From Actinomycetota bacterium (lineage in GTDB: Bacteria; Actinomycetota; Humimicrobiia; Humimicrobiales; Humimicrobiaceae): 22,853 nucleotides of DNA. This document shows, piece by piece, positions 13,986 to 22,312 of the stretch. The stretch is taken from NCBI GenBank assembly GCA_018400395.1, contig JAGYMN010000010.1:1-22853 (forward strand), written 5' to 3'. The stretch's first letter is position 1. Each line of letters opens with the position of its first letter. The notes under the pieces are model-generated. The model saw nothing but the letters and a program-made list of their open reading frames with translations. It searched no databases and was not told the origin of the DNA. The position numbers and the translations under genes are program-made.

Positions 13986-16532
13986 ATGTTTGGCAAATTG
14001 ACTAAATTATTAAAAGCAGGAGAGGGGAAAAACCTTAAAAGATATGACGATCTGATAAATGCTGTAAACGGCTATGATAAAAAGATGTCCGGGCTTTCTG
14101 ATCCTGAACTCTCAGGAAAAACAGCAGAGTTTAAAGAAAGATATAATAACGGTGAAAGTCTTGGCAGTATCATGCCCGAAGCTTTTGCCGTAGTCAGGGA
14201 AACAGCAAAAAGGACAATTGGAATGAAGCATTTTGATGTGCAGATTATGGGCGGTGCCGTGCTGTTTGAAGGTAAGATAGCGGAGATGAAGACAGGTGAA
14301 GGTAAAACCCTTGTTGCCACGCTTGCTGTATATCTCAATTCATTTACAGGTAGCAGCACCCACCTTGTAACGGTAAATGATTACCTTTCAAGGAGGGACA
14401 GTGAATGGATGGGACCTATATATAGATTCTTAAAACTAAAAGTAGGACTTCTCCAGCATGATATGGAAAAAGAGGAAAAGAAGCAGCAGTACCTCTGTGA
14501 CGTTGTCTATGGGACCAACAACGAATTCGGTTTTGATTATTTAAGGGACAATATGGTCCTGGGCGCGGAAGACATAGTCCAGAATGGCCATCATTTTGCC
14601 ATAATAGATGAGGTGGACAGCATACTTATAGACGAAGCCAGGACACCCCTTATAATTTCAGGAGTGGCAAGCGGGACAACCGAATTGTACAAAAAGTTTG
14701 CACAGATAGTCCCGCGCCTTAAAGAAAATGAGGATTTTGAAATAGATGAAAGGGCCAGGACTGTTGCAATAACGGAAAGCGGAGTAGAGAAGGTAGAGAA
14801 TATGACCGGGCTGGAGAATCTCTATAGCCCCCAGAATTTCCGTTTAATACATGCACTTAACCAGTCACTGAAAGCAAGATACCTTTTTAAAAGAGATGTT
14901 GATTATATGATAAAAGACGGTGGAGTAATAATAGTTGACGAGTTTACTGGAAGACTCATGCCGGGAAGGCGATACAGCGAGGGTATTCACCAGGCCATTG
15001 AAGCAAAAGAGGGGGTAAAAATAAAGGATGAAAATCAGACACTGGCCACCATAACAATCCAGAATTATTTCAGGATGTATAAAAAACTAGCGGGTATGAC
15101 AGGTACAGCAATCACGGAGGCAGCAGAGTTCAGGCATATCTACAACCTGGATACCGTAATAATACCGACAAATATGCCCATGATAAGAAAGGACCTGCCG
15201 GATCTTATATACAGGGATGAACAGATAAAATTTAAAAAGGTTGCCGATGATATAGTGGAAAGATACAGGAAAGGCCAGCCTGTACTTGTGGGAACCATAT
15301 CTATAGAAAAGTCGGAAAGACTTTCAAATATGCTTAAAAGGATGGGCATACCACACCAGGTCTTAAATGCAAAATATCATGAAAAGGAAGCCGAGATAAT
15401 TGCAAAGGCAGGCCAGAATGCATCTGTTACTATTGCAACTAATATGGCCGGAAGGGGTACCGATATAGTTCTCGGGGAAGGAGTTGTAGGGCTTGGGGGG
15501 CTCCACGTAATCGGTACAGAAAGGCATGAGTCAAGGAGAATAGATAACCAGCTCAGGGGAAGAAGCGGCAGACAGGGCGATATCGGGTCAAGCCAGTTTT
15601 ACCTGAGTACAGAAGACGACCTTATGCGGCTTTTCGGGTCCGAGAAGATATATAAGATAATGGAGACCTTTAATTTTCCTGAGGACATGCCAATACAGCA
15701 TCCGATAATAAACAGGTCCATAGAAAATGCCCAGAGGCAGGTAGAGAGCAGAAATTTTGAAATAAGAAAACATGTCCTTCAGTATGATGATGTTATGAAT
15801 AAGCAGAGGGAAGTAATATATGCCAGGAGAAGAAACATTCTTGAACAGCAGGATCTGAGGGATTCTGCAATCAGGATGCTGGGAGATGTTGTTGATGCCT
15901 GTATAAGAATGTTTATAAGTGACAGGGAATATCCTGAAAAATGGGATCTTGAAGGTCCGGGTAATCTGCTGGGCACAATATTTAAAAAGGAAAATATCTC
16001 AGATATACTTGACAGGGAAAAGATAATACAGCAGAGGTGGGATGCTGAAAAGTTAAAAAAAGAGATAACCGACAGGGGTATAAAACTCTATGAAGAAAGA
16101 GGAGAGCAGTATTCCCCCCTGACCATAAGAAGACTTGAAAAGGTAGTTATGTTAAATGTTACAGACAATATGTGGAGGGGGCATCTGCTGGAGATGGATT
16201 ATCTGAAGGAAGGGATAGGGCTGAGAGCAATAGCCCAGAAAGACCCGCTTGTAGAATATAAACACGAGGCTTTTAATCTTTTTAAGCAGCTAATAGATGA
16301 AATTAAGTTTGAAACAGTAAGGCTTCTTTTCAATGCAAGGATAATTACTGCACAACAGCAGGAGGCGCTCCAGAATCAGAAATTAAAAAATGTTTCTGCA
16401 AGCGGGCCCGGAACACAGGAGCAGTCAAAGGGGATAACAGTGAAGCTAAAAACCAAAAAAGTGGGCAGAAATGACCCATGTCCCTGCGGCAGTGGGAAAA
16501 AATATAAATATTGCTGTGGGAGAAATTTATAA
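13986..16532 (+). CDS. secA: Preprotein translocase ATPase SecA
   Basis: An 848-residue protein, the usual SecA length. It drives secretory proteins through SecYEG at the membrane. Seen in order: Walker A MKTGEGKT at 101-108, TVNDYLSRRDSEWMGP at 129-144, YGTNNEFGFDYLRDN at 175-189, Walker B region DEVDSILIDEARTPL at 208-222, AGMTGTA, TNMAGRGTDI and the helicase-like LRGRSGRQGD, then a wing/scaffold region and a C-terminal zinc motif with C832, C834, C843 and C844 in a RNDPCPCGSGKKYKYCC context, which in the family binds SecB and ribosomes/lipids. GAGG (13974-13977) precedes the ATG by 8 bases. prfB follows after 14 bases, as in Bacillus and many other bacteria. Confidence 0.98.
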   Translation: MFGKLTKLLKAGEGKNLKRYDDLINAVNGYDKKMSGLSDPELSGKTAEFKERYNNGESLGSIMPEAFAVVRETAKRTIGMKHFDVQIMGGAVLFEGKIAEMKTGEGKTLVATLAVYLNSFTGSSTHLVTVNDYLSRRDSEWMGPIYRFLKLKVGLLQHDMEKEEKKQQYLCDVVYGTNNEFGFDYLRDNMVLGAEDIVQNGHHFAIIDEVDSILIDEARTPLIISGVASGTTELYKKFAQIVPRLKENEDFEIDERARTVAITESGVEKVENMTGLENLYSPQNFRLIHALNQSLKARYLFKRDVDYMIKDGGVIIVDEFTGRLMPGRRYSEGIHQAIEAKEGVKIKDENQTLATITIQNYFRMYKKLAGMTGTAITEAAEFRHIYNLDTVIIPTNMPMIRKDLPDLIYRDEQIKFKKVADDIVERYRKGQPVLVGTISIEKSERLSNMLKRMGIPHQVLNAKYHEKEAEIIAKAGQNASVTIATNMAGRGTDIVLGEGVVGLGGLHVIGTERHESRRIDNQLRGRSGRQGDIGSSQFYLSTEDDLMRLFGSEKIYKIMETFNFPEDMPIQHPIINRSIENAQRQVESRNFEIRKHVLQYDDVMNKQREVIYARRRNILEQQDLRDSAIRMLGDVVDACIRMFISDREYPEKWDLEGPGNLLGTIFKKENISDILDREKIIQQRWDAEKLKKEITDRGIKLYEERGEQYSPLTIRRLEKVVMLNVTDNMWRGHLLEMDYLKEGIGLRAIAQKDPLVEYKHEAFNLFKQLIDEIKFETVRLLFNARIITAQQQEALQNQKLKNVSASGPGTQEQSKGITVKLKTKKVGRNDPCPCGSGKKYKYCCGRNL

Positions 16533-16546
16533 GAACCGGAGGATAT

Positions 16547-17651
16547 ATGCTTGAGGAATTAAAGAGCAGATATGAAGATCTATTAAAAAAGCTCCTTTAT
16601 CTTAGGAATTGTCTTTGAAATAGATAACAGGAAGACCAGGCTCGAAGATTTGCAGAAGGATGCTTTATCAAAAAAATTCTGGGATGACAGAGTCAGAGCA
16701 CAAAAGGTTACGCAACAGATCGCTGAAATAACAGACATTATTGATACTTTTGAAAGTATAAATACTTCTTTAGAAAATGCGGAGATAGCTATAGAAATAC
16801 TTGAAAGCGAAGAAGATAAAAATATTGACGCAGGTCTTAAAGAAAACCTTGAAAAAGCAGAAGAAGCTCTTTCCAGCCTTGAAGAAAGGGCGATGCTGGG
16901 AGGCAAATACGACGATTACCCTGCAGTAGTGACAATACATCCGGGAGCAGGAGGTACAGAATCTGCTGACTGGGCGGAGATGCTTTTCCGCATGTACAGC
17001 AGATGGATAGAGAAGAAGGGTTTCTCCAGCAGAATAATAGACAGGCAGTCCGGCGAAGAAGCGGGCATAAAGAGTATTACATTTACAGTGTCGGGTAAAA
17101 AAGTATTCGGTCTCCTGAAAAGTGAAAAGGGGGTGCACCGCCTGGTCAGGATATCACCTTTTGATTCATCAAAAAGAAGGCATACATCATTCGCCTCAGT
17201 AGATGTTATACCGCTTGTTGAAGATGATATTAACATAAAGATAAACAGGGAAGATCTCAAAATAGAGACTTTCAGGTCGAGCGGCGCAGGAGGGCAGCAT
17301 GTAAATGTTACTGATTCAGCTGTAAGGATAACTCACATACCAACTGGAATAGTGGTTCAATGCCAGGATGAAAGGTCGCAGATATTAAACAGGCAGACTG
17401 CTATGCAGGTACTCCGGTCAAAGGTGCTGGAACTTGAGGAAGAAAAAAAACAGGAGGAGATTGACAGGCTCAGGGGGGAAAAAAAAGAAATTGGCTGGGG
17501 CAATCAGATAAGAAGCTACGTGATGATGCCCTATCAGCTTGTTAAAGATCATAGGAGCGATGTGGAGATTGGGAATGTCCAGGCTGTTCTTGATGGAGAT
17601 ATAGACCCATTTATTAGAGGTTTTCTTGAAAAAAAATTAACCACAGAGTAA
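16547..17651 (+). CDS. prfB: Peptide chain release factor 2, expressed by programmed +1 frameshift
   Basis: RF2 recognises UGA/UAA stop codons and triggers peptide release. The gene starts at ATG 16547 behind GGAGG (16538-16542), reads 23 codons, meets an in-frame TGA at 16616, and continues in the +1 frame from 16617 to 17651: 23 + 344 = 367 residues, normal for RF2. The joined N-terminus (LRNCL then EIDNRK) aligns with the usual RF2 start. The stop-codon tripeptide SPF is at 203-205 and the catalytic GGQ at 248-250 within GAGGQHVN. Annotation from the next ATG (16650) would lose about 34 residues of the first domain and miss the autoregulation: low RF2 makes the TGA slow and favours the shift. 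ftsE follows after 45 bases. Confidence 0.96.
16604..16618 (+). promoter_or_regulatory. Programmed +1 frameshift site of prfB
   Basis: The codons read AGG AAT TGT CTT TGA. CTT is the slippery codon, TGA the in-frame stop, and the next +1 codon is GAA. AGGA (16604-16607) sits where E. coli prfB has AGGGGG, the internal Shine-Dalgarno that pushes the ribosome forward, and the AGG codon is at the same distance from CTT. The match to anti-Shine-Dalgarno is shorter than in E. coli, so the shift may be less efficient. Confidence 0.93.
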
Positions 17652-17696
17652 ACTCTACATAAAATTATACAGGGATCAGGATGTATTGCTCATATT

Positions 17697-18383
17697 ATGA
17701 ACATGATCGAATTCAGAAAAGTTAATAAGGTTTATGAAAATGAGACTGTGGCTCTTAGAAATATAAATCTTAGCATCGAGAAGGGTGAGTTCCTGTTTCT
17801 GGTAGGGCCCAGCGGATCAGGTAAATCAACCTTTATAAAACTTTTAATAAAAGAAATTCCAGTTACCAGCGGCAGCATATTTATAGCCAAGAGAAATGTA
17901 TGTAATTTAAAAAACAGCAGAATACCACAATTAAGGCGCAACATAGGCTGTGTCTTCCAGGATTTTAAACTTCTTCCCAATAAGACTGCTTTTGAGAATG
18001 TGGCCTTTGCTCTGGAGGTCATAGGTAAGCCAGGATATGAAATAAGAGTCCAGGTTCCCCAGGTATTAAAACTTGTGGGTCTCCACAATAAGAGTAATTC
18101 ATATCCGCACCAGTTATCAGGCGGTGAACAACAGAGGGTATCGATAGCCCGGGCATTTGTAAACCGTCCGCCGATACTTCTGGCTGACGAACCCACGGGA
18201 AATATTGACCCGGCTACTTCAGACGGGATAATGAAAATACTTTCACGGATAAACCTTGTTGGAACTACAGTAGTAATGGCCACACATGACAGGAGCATAG
18301 TAAATTCGATGAGGAGGAGAGTAGTGGAGCTGGAGGAAGGCGAAATAATAAGGGATCAAAAGAGAGGGGTTTACGGAGACTGA
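17697..18383 (+). CDS. ftsE: Cell division ATP-binding protein FtsE
   Basis: A 228-residue ABC ATPase. Seen: Walker A GPSGSGKST at 37-45, Q-loop VFQDFKLLP at 86-94 (Q88), signature LSGGEQQR at 140-147, Walker B LLADEPTGN at 161-169 and the switch ATHD near 200. The FtsE-typical VFQDFKLL sequence and the following ftsX identify it among ABC proteins. With FtsX it controls peptidoglycan hydrolases at the septum in an ATP-dependent way. Two in-frame ATGs (17697, 17703) are near; neither has a clear Shine-Dalgarno, AGGA lying about 16 bases off, so the start is uncertain by two residues. ftsX begins 3 bases after the stop. Confidence 0.95.
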   Translation: MNMIEFRKVNKVYENETVALRNINLSIEKGEFLFLVGPSGSGKSTFIKLLIKEIPVTSGSIFIAKRNVCNLKNSRIPQLRRNIGCVFQDFKLLPNKTAFENVAFALEVIGKPGYEIRVQVPQVLKLVGLHNKSNSYPHQLSGGEQQRVSIARAFVNRPPILLADEPTGNIDPATSDGIMKILSRINLVGTTVVMATHDRSIVNSMRRRVVELEEGEIIRDQKRGVYGD

Positions 18384-18385
18384 CC

Positions 18386-19294
18386 ATGCTAAGACCCAGG
18401 TATTTCTTTAGCGAGACTTTTACCAGTTTTAAGAGGAACTTCCTTATGGGGTTTACAGCCATAACAACTGTTGCCATTACATTATTTATTGTAGGGTTTT
18501 TTGCAGTGCTTGTCTTTGATATACAGGGTATAATAAATTCCATAAAAAGTCAGGTAGAACTGGCAGTTTATCTGGAGGATAATATCTCTGTGGAACTCAG
18601 GGATTATCTGGAAGGGGAGATCTCCAGCTGGGAAGAAACGTCCGGTATTAAGTATGTTTCAAAAGAGCAGGCGTTTGAACGTTTTAAGGAACAGAATGAA
18701 GGAAGCGATATATTAAAGGAGATCCAGGGCAATCCGCTTCCTGCTTCGTTTGAGATAACGTTAAATGATCCGGAAAAGGTAGAGCTTGTAGCGCTGCGCT
18801 TTATGGATAAGGACGGTGCTTATATTGGAGGTGTGGACGATGTGGTTTATGGACAGAGCTATGTAAATAAACTTTTTTCGATAACCGCCATCATAGGTAC
18901 TGTAGCCTTTCTTATAATAATACTACTGCTGCTTGCGACAGTGGTGCTTATATTCAATACAATAAGGCTTTCTATTTATGCCAGGAGAAAAGAGATAGAA
19001 GTTATGAAACTGGTTGGAGCCTCCAACTGGTTTGTCAGAATACCGTTCCTCTTCGAAGGGTTTTTTGAAGGTTTTCTGGGAAGCACTATAGCAGTAGTGC
19101 TTCTCTATATTCTGGGAAACTCCCTGCTGATAAGGGGAGAAAGGGTAATAGTTGATACAATGAGGATAAAGGAACTCGCAATACTTGGAAGCGGCCATAT
19201 TATTATATATGTATACATCGGAATAATAATTCTGGGTGGCTTGCTTGGAATTATAAGCAGCGGAATAGCGCTCAGAAGATTTGTCAAGGCATAA
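18386..19294 (+). CDS. ftsX: Cell division membrane protein FtsX
   Basis: A 302-residue membrane protein with the FtsX topology: TM1 about 21-46, a large extracellular loop (about 47-163, beginning with the VELAVYL segment), then TM2 about 165-192, TM3 about 219-247 and TM4 about 269-295. The EVMKLVGASNWFVRIPFLFEG stretch between TM2 and TM3 is the conserved FtsX/MacB-type motif (about 205-224). Its extracellular loop is expected to bind the coiled-coil hydrolase encoded directly downstream. The start codon follows GGAG by 5 bases and lies 3 bases after the ftsE stop, so translation is coupled. Confidence 0.95.
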   Translation: MLRPRYFFSETFTSFKRNFLMGFTAITTVAITLFIVGFFAVLVFDIQGIINSIKSQVELAVYLEDNISVELRDYLEGEISSWEETSGIKYVSKEQAFERFKEQNEGSDILKEIQGNPLPASFEITLNDPEKVELVALRFMDKDGAYIGGVDDVVYGQSYVNKLFSITAIIGTVAFLIIILLLLATVVLIFNTIRLSIYARRKEIEVMKLVGASNWFVRIPFLFEGFFEGFLGSTIAVVLLYILGNSLLIRGERVIVDTMRIKELAILGSGHIIIYVYIGIIILGGLLGIISSGIALRRFVKA

Positions 19295-19308
19295 AATATT
19301 AATTTTAT

Positions 19309-20484
19309 ATGAAGACCCTGCCAAAAAAATTTAGAGCAGTGTGCATAGTCCTTCTGGTCTTAATTTCAGGATCCTTCACGTTTACGGGACCGGGGCCCTT
19401 ACGGGCACAGTCCATAGAGGAGGAGCTGGAGCAGATCAAGGGAGAAAGAGAAGAGGCACAGAAAAAAATAGAGGAAGTTAAAAAAACAGAGAAGCAATAT
19501 TTTAATGAAGTCTCAGCAGTAGAGGAGCAGCTGCTCGGTGCCCTATCAGAGCTTGACGGTCTTAACGGCCAGCTGGCAGAGGCCAAGTCTGTTGTCGACA
19601 GCACTACAATAGAGCTTGTGCTAAAGGAGGAAGAGTTAAATAAGATAGAGGACGAGCTTTCTGTAAAGATAGAGATACTTAATAACAGGGTGGCCCAGAT
19701 ATATAAAAATGGAGGGAACAATGTTCTGGAGATGCTGCTGAAAGCAGAAGACTTCATAGAATTTATATCCAGGATGAAACTCATGAACCTTTTTGCCAGG
19801 CAGGATACAGCCAGCGTACTGGAGATTAAGGAAAAAAGAAATGCTACCCTTGGTATAAAGAAATCAATAATAGACCTGCGGGAGATGCAGAAAGAGCATA
19901 AGGAAAAGATAGAGATGCTCGTTTCCAGGGCGGAAGCAAAAACTTCAGAAATTGAAGAACTTCATGAAGAAAAGAACAGCCTTCTCTATCAGACAAGAGC
20001 CAATAAGAATGCCCTTATTGCAATGGAGAAAGAGCTCGAGATAAAGGAAGCTGAGTTAACCAGGATACTTGAAAGCTATAAATACGGTACAGCTCCCTCG
20101 GGTAAGTTCATGTGGCCGGTTGCAGGTTCCCTCAGATCAGGTTTCGGCTGGCGAATCCACCCAATATTCGGGGTAAGGAGGTTTCATTCAGGAATAGACC
20201 TGGCTGCACCATATGGAACACTGGTGAAAGCAGGAGACGGTGGACAGGTGGTTCAGGCTGGATATTTTGGAGGTTATGGTTATTCTGTAATGCTTTATCA
20301 CGGAGGAGGCTTTGCAACATGGTATGCACATCTTTCAAGCATTAGATGCGCAGTGGGCCAGTTTGTGGAAAGAGGGCAGGTAATAGGCCTGGTAGGTTCC
20401 ACCGGATGGTCCACGGGGCCACATCTTCACTTTGAGGTCAGGATAAATGGAAGTGCCCAGAATCCCCTCCAGTACCTGGAATGA
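19309..20484 (+). CDS. Secreted coiled-coil M23 peptidoglycan hydrolase (EnvC/PcsB-like FtsEX partner)
   Basis: A 391-residue exported protein. Residues 1-34 look like a signal peptide (KK..R, hydrophobic core VCIVLLVLISG, cleavage probably near LRAQ). Two long coiled-coil stretches follow (about 35-130 and 170-258, rich in Glu/Lys/Leu) around a short helical insert. The C-terminal M23 (LytM) domain spans about 265-390: H293 and D297 in HSGIDLAAP, H341 in YAHL, H372 and H374 in PHLHFEV. All zinc ligands and catalytic histidines are present, so it should be an active endopeptidase, unlike degenerate EnvC. EnvC, PcsB and related coiled-coil hydrolases are known to be regulated through FtsX; adjacency to ftsEX supports the same here. 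No Shine-Dalgarno is visible before the ATG. Confidence 0.9.
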   Translation: MKTLPKKFRAVCIVLLVLISGSFTFTGPGPLRAQSIEEELEQIKGEREEAQKKIEEVKKTEKQYFNEVSAVEEQLLGALSELDGLNGQLAEAKSVVDSTTIELVLKEEELNKIEDELSVKIEILNNRVAQIYKNGGNNVLEMLLKAEDFIEFISRMKLMNLFARQDTASVLEIKEKRNATLGIKKSIIDLREMQKEHKEKIEMLVSRAEAKTSEIEELHEEKNSLLYQTRANKNALIAMEKELEIKEAELTRILESYKYGTAPSGKFMWPVAGSLRSGFGWRIHPIFGVRRFHSGIDLAAPYGTLVKAGDGGQVVQAGYFGGYGYSVMLYHGGGFATWYAHLSSIRCAVGQFVERGQVIGLVGSTGWSTGPHLHFEVRINGSAQNPLQYLE

Positions 20485-20511
20485 TTTTCATTAATTTTAT
20501 AAAATACCCGT

Positions 20512-20518
20512 GGTGATC
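20512..20518 (+). promoter_or_regulatory. Atypical Shine-Dalgarno (GGTGATC) of ctpA
   Basis: GGTGATC ends two bases before the ATG. It matches the last seven bases of the full AAAGGAGGTGATC complement of 16S rRNA, so the short spacing is what this register needs. No AGGAGG-type site is nearby. Confidence 0.45.
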
Positions 20519-20520
20519 TG

Positions 20521-21783
20521 ATGAAAAAAATAATAATAAAAGCCATAGTTTCTATCGTAGTATTGATATTTGTTTTTTCTGCTGGATTATGGATGGGCCT
20601 GACTTTTGATTTAATCAAAAGTTATTTTATAAAAAATGATAACAATGCAGAGACAGGCGGTGTATCCCAGGAAGAAAAGAGCGGGATTCTGGATAATATT
20701 TCTGATGGAATAAAAAGTAGATTCAGTATTAAGCCTTTTGAAGAGGCACTTGATTATATAAGCAGCGATGCATTTTCAGAGTTAAGCAGGCAGGAGCTTC
20801 TAAAGGCTGGGATCGAAGGGATGCTGTCCCGTCTTGATGACAGGCACTCTGAATATTTTGCAGTAGAAGAATATCAAAGGATAGTTGAATCATACAGTGG
20901 TACCATGAGCGGGATAGGGGTAATTGTTACACAGCAGGATGACGGGAGCATTGTGGTGGTGCAAACACTTCCGGATACCCCGGCTGCCGGTGCAGGAATA
21001 GAAAAAGATGACCTGATAATAAAGGTAGACGGCATTGATATACGCGATATGGTTTTAGAAAGTGTAGTAGCCATGATAAAGGGAGAGGAAGGCACCAGCG
21101 TAAATATAACTTTTTACCGGCCGGCAGATGATAGCGAATTTGAAGTGGACATTATAAGGGAACGTTTCTACATCCCAAATTTATTTGCAGAGATAATAGA
21201 GGGAAATATAGGATACGTACAATATATTGGTTTCCAGGACGGCGGTGCTGGTTATCTTGATTCTGAAATAGATAAGCTCGTCAAGGATGGAGCAGAAGCC
21301 ATTATATTTGACCTCAGAAATAATCCGGGAGGGACCCTGGACGACGCTATTAAAGTATGCGATCTTTTTATGAACAATGGTGTGATTGCCACCGTCAGGG
21401 GGAGGACAGAAAATAGTGAAAGGGTTGATGAATACCAGGCAAATAAAGGCAAATATACCGAATTGCCTATGGTGATTTTAATAAACGGGTTTTCTGCAAG
21501 TGCTTCAGAGCTGGTGGCAGGTGCATTAAGAGATAGCGGCAGGGCCATCCTGATAGGGGAGACAAGCTTTGGAAAGGGTACAGTGCAGGTAATTCATGAG
21601 CTCTCTGATGGTTCTGGAATAAAGTTTACGTCGGCTAAGTATTTTTTACCTTCCGGGATTTCTGTAGAAGGTGTCGGTGTAAAACCGGATATTGAAGTAG
21701 AGCTGACAGTTGAAGATACCGAAGATGTGCAGCTTGAAAGTGCTCTGGATAAAGTTAAAGAAATAATGAGAGGCAAAAGTTGA
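20521..21783 (+). CDS. ctpA: C-terminal processing peptidase, S41 family with PDZ domain
   Basis: A 420-residue protease with an N-terminal membrane anchor/signal (about 4-27), a helical region, a PDZ domain (about 125-212, with SGIGV and DTPAAGAGIEKDDLI) and an S41 catalytic core. The likely Ser-Lys dyad is S327 in GFSASASE and K352 in ETSFGKGTVQ, 25 residues apart as in plant CtpA. DLRNNPGG at 264-271 is also family-typical. Such proteases trim or degrade exported proteins outside the membrane. In Bacillus ctpB also lies near ftsEX. Here its product could process the upstream M23 hydrolase (inference). The ATG is preceded by GGTGATC (20512-20518), which pairs with the 5' side of the anti-Shine-Dalgarno. 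Confidence 0.95.
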   Translation: MKKIIIKAIVSIVVLIFVFSAGLWMGLTFDLIKSYFIKNDNNAETGGVSQEEKSGILDNISDGIKSRFSIKPFEEALDYISSDAFSELSRQELLKAGIEGMLSRLDDRHSEYFAVEEYQRIVESYSGTMSGIGVIVTQQDDGSIVVVQTLPDTPAAGAGIEKDDLIIKVDGIDIRDMVLESVVAMIKGEEGTSVNITFYRPADDSEFEVDIIRERFYIPNLFAEIIEGNIGYVQYIGFQDGGAGYLDSEIDKLVKDGAEAIIFDLRNNPGGTLDDAIKVCDLFMNNGVIATVRGRTENSERVDEYQANKGKYTELPMVILINGFSASASELVAGALRDSGRAILIGETSFGKGTVQVIHELSDGSGIKFTSAKYFLPSGISVEGVGVKPDIEVELTVEDTEDVQLESALDKVKEIMRGKS

Positions 21784-22268
21784 GCCCGGGCAAAAAGAAG
21801 AAAAAGAAGAAGGGCTCTTCCGGGAGCAATCTGATTGTTACCAATAAAAAAGCAGGAAGAGATTTTTTAATACTTGATAGATTTGAAGCCGGTATAGAAT
21901 TATGGGGCTGTGAAGTAAAGTCTGCAAGAGATCATAGAGTCAATTTAAAGGATAGTTATGCCAGAATAAGAGGCAACGAGCTTTTCCTTTTCAATATGCA
22001 CGTTGCTCCTTATGAGAAAAGCAGGACGGGAGAAATTGATCCTGTGAGAACCAGGAAACTACTGATGCATAGAAGAGAGATAGACCGACTTCAGGGCAAA
22101 CTTACTGATAAAAGCCTTACATTGATACCGCTTAAGCTGTACTTTTCAAAAAACATAGTTAAAGTAGAAATTGCACTTGCCAGGGGGAAAAGCAAGCGTG
22201 ACAGACGTGAAGATATGATTGAAAAAGAACATGAGATTGAAATAAAAAGGGCTTTGAAAAAATATTAG
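21780..22268 (+). CDS. smpB: SsrA-binding protein SmpB
   Basis: A 162-residue protein that binds tmRNA and brings it to stalled ribosomes for trans-translation. Seen: a basic leader (KKKKKKK), NKKAGRDF..LDRFEAGIEL.G.EVKSAR at about 22-50, KDSYARI.....LFLFNMH near 57-74, YEKSR at 78-82, P.R.RKLL.HR.EID.L at about 87-103, IPLKLYFS near 116-123, then VKVEIALARGK..DRRE and a Lys/Arg-rich tail, the part that sits in the decoding centre. The start is TTG 21780, overlapping the ctpA stop (TTGA); no ATG is available before residue 74, so this start is required. The tmRNA gene lies 44 bases downstream. Confidence 0.97.
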   Translation: MSPGKKKKKKKGSSGSNLIVTNKKAGRDFLILDRFEAGIELWGCEVKSARDHRVNLKDSYARIRGNELFLFNMHVAPYEKSRTGEIDPVRTRKLLMHRREIDRLQGKLTDKSLTLIPLKLYFSKNIVKVEIALARGKSKRDRREDMIEKEHEIEIKRALKKY

Positions 22269-22282
22269 ATTTATTGTAATAT
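22255..22282 (+). promoter_or_regulatory. Candidate promoter for tmRNA
   Basis: TTGAAA (22255-22260, inside the end of smpB) and TAATAT (22277-22282) have a 16-base spacer. Transcription would begin about 24 bases before the mature tmRNA 5' end, leaving a short leader for RNase P to remove. The whole region is AT-rich, so the match could be chance; tmRNA might also be cut from the smpB transcript. Confidence 0.3.
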
Positions 22283-22312
22283 ATACAAGCTTCTTGATTA
22301 AACCTCTCATAT

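Noticed and set aside
16650..17651. RF2 gene starting at the ATG at 16650
   Set aside because: This would remove conserved N-terminal residues; the true gene begins at 16547 and uses a +1 frameshift.
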